Part shown: positions 58,880 to 64,000 of the stretch, piece by piece
Layout: every line of letters begins with the position of its first letter
Numbering within the stretch: the stretch's first letter is position 1
Source: a bacterium
Lineage (GTDB): Bacteria; Myxococcota; UBA727; JAUIJE01
Assembly: GCA_030431455.1 (NCBI GenBank)
Contig: JAUIJE010000004.1
Span: 1-64,000, forward strand
DNA length: 64,000 bases
Direction: 5' to 3'
The notes under the pieces: generated by a model
Seen by the model: the letters and a program-made list of their open reading frames with translations, nothing else
Told to the model about the DNA's origin: nothing
Databases searched by the model: none
Position numbers and translations under genes: made by a program

Positions 58880-59803
58880 TCAGGGGCAGTCGTATTCGAA
58901 CGACTGGGTGACATCCACGGTGCCGTCCCCGTCGTTGTCGGACTGTTGTCCGATGATCTGGCCTTCGTTGTTGTACTGGTAGGTGGTGGTGGTCTCGGGG
59001 TTCTGGTCGCCGTTGAGGTCGGTGGAGCAACTCGAGGCTTCGCCCGGCTGATTGAACTGGCAGGTGACGACCACGTCGGGGGTGCCGTCGTTGTTGCTGT
59101 CGGTTTCGGTGCGGACGCGGTCGCCCGCGGCGTTGTAGTCGAAGGTGGTGACGATGTCGGGGGTGCCGTCGTTGTTTGTGTCCTGGCTCTCCGAGGTCAG
59201 GAGGTTGCCGTCCCAGGTGTAGGTTCGCACCTCGTCCACGACGCCGTCGCCATCCTTGTCGATGTCGGCCCGTACATAGACATTGCCGTCCCAGGTGTAG
59301 GTGGTCACGCGATCGGGATTGCCGTCGTTGTCGCTGTCCAGCGACGTCTCGAGCAGGCGGCCGTCTGGGTCGTAGGTGTTGGTGGTGACCGCGTCGGGGG
59401 TGCCGTCGTTGTCGCTGTCCACCGCGCTGGTCAGGCGGTTGCCGTCATCGTCGTAGGTGTACGTCACCACCACATCGATGGTGCCGTCGTTGTCGTTGTC
59501 GGTCTGCACCCCGGTGAGGTTGCCGTCGGCGTCGTAGGTGTACGTCGTGCGCACGTCGGCCGCGCCGTCGCCGTCGCTGTCCGTGGTCGAGGCGCAGTAC
59601 TGCGGGCCGGGGTCGCCGTCACCGTCTCCGTCCCCATCCCCATCCCCATCCCCATCCCCATCCCCATCCCCATCCCCATCTCCGTCGCCATCGCCGTCGC
59701 CGTCGCCATCTCCGTCTCCGGTCCCGGCGGGACAGCCCGCACCCATCACCCCGCCACACAACAAACAACCGGCCAACACGCCGGTCCACCACATCTTTTG
59801 CAT
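58880..59803 (-). CDS. Lipoprotein with Gly-Asp linker and Ca2+-binding-like repeats
   Basis: 307 residues. Signal peptide ending near Cys24 (GAGC) or Cys13 (LAGC), then about 18 Gly-Asp pairs, then eight or so 24-residue repeats of the form DSDNDGTxDxVTTYTYD. The DxDxDG loops resemble calcium-binding thrombospondin type 3 or EF-like loops, combined with YD-like beta strands. Met3 at 59803 is used because GGGGAGA lies at good spacing. Likely surface structural or calcium-binding protein. Confidence 0.8.
   Translation of the reverse strand: MQKMWWTGVLAGCLLCGGVMGAGCPAGTGDGDGDGDGDGDGDGDGDGDGDGDGDGDGDGDGDGDPGPQYCASTTDSDGDGAADVRTTYTYDADGNLTGVQTDNDNDGTIDVVVTYTYDDDGNRLTSAVDSDNDGTPDAVTTNTYDPDGRLLETSLDSDNDGNPDRVTTYTWDGNVYVRADIDKDGDGVVDEVRTYTWDGNLLTSESQDTNNDGTPDIVTTFDYNAAGDRVRTETDSNNDGTPDVVVTCQFNQPGEASSCSTDLNGDQNPETTTTYQYNNEGQIIGQQSDNDGDGTVDVTQSFEYDCP
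59604..59721 (-). repeat. Gly-Asp coding repeat in surface lipoprotein
   Basis: Near-perfect tandem 6-bp units (ccccat/ccgtcg on the plus strand) encode the Gly-Asp linker just after the lipobox. Prone to length change by slippage. Confidence 0.9.
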
Positions 59804-59864
59804 GAACATTCTCCCCTGCTGGGACGAGCTTAGCGCGAATCCAGCGCCCGCGCCCGTGCCGGGC

Positions 59865-60419
59865 TCAGCGGTACAGCGGCTGCAACGGGAGCGCGCCGCG
59901 CACGAGCCAGTCGCCGGCCTTGTAGTCGACGGTGTACAGCACCGCCCCGCCCGCGTCCCCGCTCACCTGCACCCGGTTGCGGGGCTGCCAGCGCACGTTG
60001 TCGACGCTCAAGAACAGCCGGTCTTCGCGCCGCGCCCCGTGCTGGGCACATTGGCTGATCGGCACCACCGGCTGGGCCACGTCGTCAAACCGCGTCAAGA
60101 ACGAGGCCGTGGGGTCCGCCCCGCCTTGGAACGCGAGACAGAACACGTCGTCGGCGTGCGCGAGGTGGGCGGCCATCTGGTGCCGGAACACCGACTCGGC
60201 GATCGCCGCGTACTCCTGTTTGTGGTCGAGCACGGGGTCGGCGGTGAGGTTCACCACCGCGGCGGTGCACGCGGTCCCGCTCAGAAAAAACACCGCCAGC
60301 AGCAAGTGGGGCAAGGACAACACGCGGGCCCGGACCGCGCTGCGTTCTTCGTGCGTGAGCACGAACATGTCGCGGTGGGGATCAAAAAACCCCGCGGGGC
60401 TGGACGGAACCGTGCGCAT
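59865..60419 (-). CDS. Membrane-anchored protein of unknown function
   Basis: 184 residues. A basic N-terminus is followed by one hydrophobic helix (about 37-53, LPHLLLAVFFLSGTA) and a soluble domain with three Cys. No family recognised. It lies between the Gly-Asp lipoprotein and the FAD oxidoreductase genes on the same strand, separated from each by about 60 bp. Confidence 0.65.
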   Translation of the reverse strand: MRTVPSSPAGFFDPHRDMFVLTHEERSAVRARVLSLPHLLLAVFFLSGTACTAAVVNLTADPVLDHKQEYAAIAESVFRHQMAAHLAHADDVFCLAFQGGADPTASFLTRFDDVAQPVVPISQCAQHGARREDRLFLSVDNVRWQPRNRVQVSGDAGGAVLYTVDYKAGDWLVRGALPLQPLYR

Positions 60420-60483
60420 GACACGATTGTACCAACTGGCCAGCGGCCTCGGACCGGCCGAAAATCCATTATTTTACAGGATG

Positions 60484-62004
60484 TTACGCGGAGCGCACCA
60501 TTTCCTCGGCGCAAAGCGCCCCCGGGGCGAGGGTGAGCCCGCCCCCCGGGTGCGAACCGCTGCCACACAAAAACAGCCCCTCCACCGGCGTGCGGTACCG
60601 CGCGAGGGAGCGCGTGGGCCGCATGAACACAAGCTGGTCGAGGGCGTGTTCGCCGCTGAGCAGGTGTCCGCCCGAGAGGCCGTATTCGTCCTCGAGGTCG
60701 ACGGGGCTGAGCAGCTCGCTGTGCACCAGCTTGTCCCGTGTCCCGGGCGCGACCCGCTCGAGCTCGTCGAGCACGGCTCCGAGCAGCGTGTCCTTGCTCT
60801 CTTTGCTCCAACCCCCGTCGAGGTTGTGCGGGGCGTAGCCGACGTGCACCGTGACCACCCGGTGGCCGTCGGGGCAGGTGGCCGCGTCGGTGACGTCCCG
60901 CAGCTCGAGCACCGGGCGTGTCGCCAGCCGGCGGTACTTGCTGTCGTCGAAGGCGCGCTCGATGGCGTCGATCCCGGGCGCGACCCGCGCGGCGCGGATG
61001 TCGTCGCCCGGCCGCGACGAGAACGACAGGGGCGCGGACAGCCCGAGGTGCACCACCGCGGCGGTGCCGCGCGAGCGGATGTGCAGGGCTTCGTCCTCGA
61101 CCGCCAGGGGCAGGCTCATCGGCGGCAACAAATCGAGCAGCGCGCGGCGGGGGTGGCAGGCGGCGGCCACCACGTCCGCGTCGACGTGGGTGCCGTCCGA
61201 GAGCGTGACCCCTTTGACCCGGCCTTGTTCGACCCGGATGTGCAGCACCTCGGCGTCGGTCTGCACCCGGCCCTGGGCGCCCTCGATCACGGCCACGCAG
61301 GCCTCGACCAAAGCCGGGCCGCCCCCCGCGATCGGCCGGTCCGCCACCGCTTGGTCGAGGAGAAACCGCGCCGCGGTCCCCGCGGAATGGGGCCCGGTGG
61401 GATCGTACAGGCACGCGGGCAGGGCGAGCCCCGCGCACAGGGTCTCGTCGGTGACGTACTCGCGCAGGAAGTCGGCCGCGCACATGGGCAAGACCCGCAG
61501 CAGCTCGACCATGTCCCGCTCCCCGAGGAGGCGGAGCTTGAGCCCGCGCGAGCCCAGGTCCCAGAGCCCGCCCAGGCTGTCGGGCAGCAGCGGCGGGGGG
61601 CGGCGGCCGAGCGCGTCTCGCAGCAAGGGCGCGGCCTTGTCCAGCATCGCGCGCAACTGCGCATAGCCGGCGCTCTCATCGGGGGCGCGGCCCTTCAGCT
61701 CATCCTCCAGCGCGGGGCCGAGCAACCAGCCCGGTCCTTCCTCGGTCGCGCACAGCACGTCCTCGGCCGCGGCCTGTTTGACCCCGTGGCCGAACAGCCC
61801 GAGGCTGTCGAGCAGACCCGCCCGCACCCGGGTGGTGTCGGTGAGCACCCCAGGAGCGACGTACCCCTCCCCGAAGGGGCGGCGACCGGCCAGGCCCCCG
61901 GGGGTGTCCCGGGCTTCGAGCACGGTGACCTTCTCGCCCCGTTTGGCCAATGCCGCTGCACAGGCGAGGCCGTTGAGCCCCGCGCCGATGATGACCACGC
62001 TCAT
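60484..62004 (-). CDS. FAD-dependent oxidoreductase, phytoene desaturase/PYROXD2-like
   Basis: 506 residues. Starts with the Rossmann dinucleotide motif VIIGAGLNGLACAAALAKRG and acidic end VTVLEARDTPGGLAG. The C-terminus reads GLFLCGSGSHPGGGLTLAPG, the second FAD-contact typical of carotenoid desaturase/amine-oxidase superfamily members. The ATG overlaps the upstream oxidoreductase stop as ATGA. Substrate is unknown; a carotenoid role is not suggested because no phytoene synthase neighbours are present. Confidence 0.9.
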   Translation of the reverse strand: MSVVIIGAGLNGLACAAALAKRGEKVTVLEARDTPGGLAGRRPFGEGYVAPGVLTDTTRVRAGLLDSLGLFGHGVKQAAAEDVLCATEEGPGWLLGPALEDELKGRAPDESAGYAQLRAMLDKAAPLLRDALGRRPPPLLPDSLGGLWDLGSRGLKLRLLGERDMVELLRVLPMCAADFLREYVTDETLCAGLALPACLYDPTGPHSAGTAARFLLDQAVADRPIAGGGPALVEACVAVIEGAQGRVQTDAEVLHIRVEQGRVKGVTLSDGTHVDADVVAAACHPRRALLDLLPPMSLPLAVEDEALHIRSRGTAAVVHLGLSAPLSFSSRPGDDIRAARVAPGIDAIERAFDDSKYRRLATRPVLELRDVTDAATCPDGHRVVTVHVGYAPHNLDGGWSKESKDTLLGAVLDELERVAPGTRDKLVHSELLSPVDLEDEYGLSGGHLLSGEHALDQLVFMRPTRSLARYRTPVEGLFLCGSGSHPGGGLTLAPGALCAEEMVRSA

Positions 62005-63590
62005 ACCGCCCTCGCTTTCAGCATGGTGTCCGCGCAGAGGTGCCCGGGGGCGCCCATCACCCCGCCGCCGGGGTGCGCGCCCGAGCCGCACAGCCACAGG
62101 TCTTTGATCGGGGTGCGATACCGGGAAAAGCCGGGCGCGGGCCGGAAAAACGCCAGCTGCTCGACGCTGAGCTCCCCGTGGAAGATGTTGCCCTCGGTGA
62201 GGCCGTACTCCTTCTCGAGGTCCCAGGGGGTGAGCACGTGCCGATGCAGGATCGAATCCTTGAACCCCGGGCAGAACTCCTCAATGGTATTGCAAACGGC
62301 GTCGCCGAACGCCTCGCGCTTTTCCGGCCAATGCTCCGGCCCCTCTTTGAGTTGGTAGGGCGCGTACTGCACAAACACGCTCATCACGTGTTTGCCCGGG
62401 GGGGCCACGGTGGGGTCGGTGACCGACGGCAGCACAATGTTCATGAACGGTCGCTGCGAAAAGTTCCCGTACTTGGCGTCGTCGTAGGCCCGCTCGAGGT
62501 AGTCGAAGCTGGGCGCGATGGTGATGTCGCCCTGCAGGTGCTCGCCTTCGCCGGGCAGACACGTGAAGTTCGGCAACCGGTCGAGGGCGAGGTTGACCTT
62601 GCCCGAGCTGCCGCGCATCTTGAAGCGTTTGATGTCGCGTACGAACTCGTCCTCGAGGTTCTTTTCCCCCACAAACCCCATGAACGTCCGCACCGGGTCG
62701 CAGCACGAGACCACGGACTTGGCCATGATCTCTTCGCCCCCTTCGAGCACCACCCCGGTGGCTTGGCCGCCTTTGAGCAGCACCCGCTCGACGCTGGCCT
62801 CGGTGCGAATCTCCGCCCCCAGGGCCCGGGCCGACCGCGCAATGGAATTGGAGATCTCACCGGTCCCGCCCCGGGGCAGGCCCCAGGCGCGGAAGCTTCC
62901 GTCGATTTCACCCATGTAGTGGTGCAGCAGGACATAGGCCGTGCCCGGGCTCTTCACCCCCAGGAACGTGCCGATGATGCCGGACGCGCTCATCGCCGCG
63001 ATGAGCGGCTCGGCCTCGAACCACTCGGACAAAAAGTCCACCGCGCTCATGGTCATCATCTTGACCTGGGCGCTCACGAAGTCTTCGCCCCCGTCGCGGA
63101 ACAGCTTGCCCAAGCGCAACAGGCTCATGAGCTCCTTGGGGTTGAAGCTCGTGGGCTCGGGGGCCGGGGCGTCGATGATGGGCTTGACCATGCGGGACAG
63201 CTCCCCCATGGCCTGGCTGAAGCGTGACAATGTCTCTGCATCCCGCCGCGAAAACTGCGCCACGTTCTCCCGGGTCTTGGCCCCGTCCATGCCCCGCAGC
63301 AGGTACCGCCCGTCGAGCAACGGGTTGAACGTGCTCTCCAGCGGCAGGATGTGCAGCCCGTGCTTGGACAGCTCGAGGTCGCGGATGATGTGCGGCCGGA
63401 GCAGACTCACCACGTAGCTGCACGAGGAGAAGGTGAAGCCAGGAAAGATCTCCTCGCTCACCGCCGCGCCCCCGAGCACGTGCCGGCGCTCGAGCACGAG
63501 CACCTTCTTGCCCGCCTTGGCGAGATAGGCCGCACACACCAAGCCGTTGTGTCCGCCACCGATGACAATGGAATCGTAGGTCTGGGCCAC
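62001..63590 (-). CDS. FAD-dependent oxidoreductase, PYROXD2-like
   Basis: 529 residues of the same family as its downstream neighbour. FAD motif IVIGGGHNGLVCAAYLAKAG with VLVLERRHVLGGAA, and C-terminal LWLCGSGAHPGGGVMGAPG. The start is GTG 63590 with GAGGAGG nearby; the longer frame to 63944 is out of family. Together with the next gene these form a tandem pair (about 40% alike in the ends by eye), coupled by ATGA. Probably acts on an amine- or polyene-type substrate; unproven. Confidence 0.9.
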   Translation of the reverse strand: MAQTYDSIVIGGGHNGLVCAAYLAKAGKKVLVLERRHVLGGAAVSEEIFPGFTFSSCSYVVSLLRPHIIRDLELSKHGLHILPLESTFNPLLDGRYLLRGMDGAKTRENVAQFSRRDAETLSRFSQAMGELSRMVKPIIDAPAPEPTSFNPKELMSLLRLGKLFRDGGEDFVSAQVKMMTMSAVDFLSEWFEAEPLIAAMSASGIIGTFLGVKSPGTAYVLLHHYMGEIDGSFRAWGLPRGGTGEISNSIARSARALGAEIRTEASVERVLLKGGQATGVVLEGGEEIMAKSVVSCCDPVRTFMGFVGEKNLEDEFVRDIKRFKMRGSSGKVNLALDRLPNFTCLPGEGEHLQGDITIAPSFDYLERAYDDAKYGNFSQRPFMNIVLPSVTDPTVAPPGKHVMSVFVQYAPYQLKEGPEHWPEKREAFGDAVCNTIEEFCPGFKDSILHRHVLTPWDLEKEYGLTEGNIFHGELSVEQLAFFRPAPGFSRYRTPIKDLWLCGSGAHPGGGVMGAPGHLCADTMLKARAV

Positions 63591-63601
63591 GCCGCGCCTC
63601 C

Positions 63602-64000
63602 TCAGGAACTTTGCGTTTTGGGCAGCGACCGCTTGTGCGGCGGGTCGTAGAAGGGCTTGTCCACGACGGTGCAGGGCACCGTGCGGCGCTCGTAAATGAC
63701 CGTGTGTTCGATGTCGAGCACCGTGCCCCGGGCGGCGTAGGGCGTCTGCACCTGGGCGAGGGCGATCATCTTTTTGAGCAGCGGCGACCAGGTGGTGGAC
63801 GTCACCTGACCCACCTGCACGTCCTCGAAATACAGTGGCACTGCATCGCGACAGGCCTCGGGGGGCAGCGACGGGGGCAAACCGTACGACGCGTACAGGG
63901 CCTCGAGCGCGGTCCAGCTCAGCTCCACGCCCACCGTCTGCCACGCCGGTCCCCGCTCGCGTTCGGCCTTGAGCGCGGCCTGTCCGATGAAGGGGGCGCG
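63602..64000 (-). CDS. GcvT-type aminomethyltransferase family protein (N-terminus outside window)
   Basis: The last 132 residues are visible. They match the C-terminal barrel of glycine-cleavage T-protein/dimethylglycine-dehydrogenase family members: FIGQAALKAERE at the edge, then YFEDVQVGQVTSTTWSPLLKKMIALAQV. This family transfers one-carbon units to tetrahydrofolate. It is 11 bp upstream of the FAD oxidoreductase pair on the same strand, suggesting a demethylating or one-carbon operon. Confidence 0.85.
   Translation of the reverse strand, partial: RAPFIGQAALKAERERGPAWQTVGVELSWTALEALYASYGLPPSLPPEACRDAVPLYFEDVQVGQVTSTTWSPLLKKMIALAQVQTPYAARGTVLDIEHTVIYERRTVPCTVVDKPFYDPPHKRSLPKTQSS

Noticed and set aside
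60281-61483. 400-codon minus-strand frame
   Set aside because: Overlaps the oxidoreductase at 60484-62004 in another frame on the same strand and is Arg/Ala/Gly-rich shadow sequence.

Overview
The window is about 72% G+C, densely packed, and carries several Myxococcota (myxobacteria-related delta-proteobacteria) hallmarks. There are two proteins with MYXO-CTERM-type sorting tails (Cys, hydrophobic segment, Arg cluster), several lipoproteins with long Gly-Asp linkers, a lipoprotein with Cys-rich 'CDDGNxCT' repeats, a eukaryotic-type Ser/Thr kinase with a long Pro/Ala-rich tail, a DUF4388 protein and a GspE-N-domain regulator-like protein. I infer a member of Myxococcota; the sequence alone does not settle the order. 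No rRNA, tRNA or CRISPR was seen.

Layout. 1-5.3 kb (minus): a truncated Ser/Thr kinase, nadE and a class III aminotransferase, the last two joined by a TGATG overlap. 5.4-10.7 kb (plus): DUF4388 protein, subtilisin-like lipoprotein, transglutaminase-like protein. 10.7-15.3 kb: an aromatic/quinone-handling locus made of a pirin, a 966-residue three-module fusion (maleylacetate reductase + alpha/beta hydrolase + homogentisate-type dioxygenase) and a divergent LysR regulator. 15.3-19.1 kb (minus): voltage-gated-type K+ channel and a PEP/pyruvate-binding protein whose swivel-domain histidine is missing. 19.2-23.4 kb (plus): small repeat protein, recF, glycerate kinase, zinc-ribbon membrane protein, msrA. 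23.5-28.6 kb: 7Fe ferredoxin, a degenerate M48-like protein, an IS5-type insertion sequence seated exactly in a CTAG that holds the stop codons of both flanking genes, and a GspE-N protein. 28.7-31.3 kb (plus): YceI, NAD-type isocitrate dehydrogenase family enzyme, membrane protein. 31.3-38.3 kb (minus): large Cys-rich lipoprotein, anchored protein, trypsin-like MYXO-CTERM protease, ElbB and a catalytically dead HtrA-like protein. 38.3-44 kb: ApbE, CnoX-like thioredoxin, 1184-residue PHP hydrolase. 44.3-46.4 kb: divergent TetR/cytochrome P450 pair with a 40-bp near-palindromic operator. 46.4-60.4 kb: surface lipoproteins, an outer-membrane-like protein with a probable frameshift, a chemoreceptor, TonB-like protein, transglutaminase, glpK, a second PHP protein. 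60.5-64 kb (minus): two phytoene-desaturase-like FAD oxidoreductases and a partial GcvT-type protein, apparently one operon.

Two observations stand out. One is the single-chain ring-cleavage/reductase fusion with its pirin and LysR neighbours. The other is a bipartite word, CAATG-N4-TGCA, found 13 times, always inside genes and on both strands, where base composition predicts far less than one copy. Most other genes are ordinary housekeeping or surface functions.
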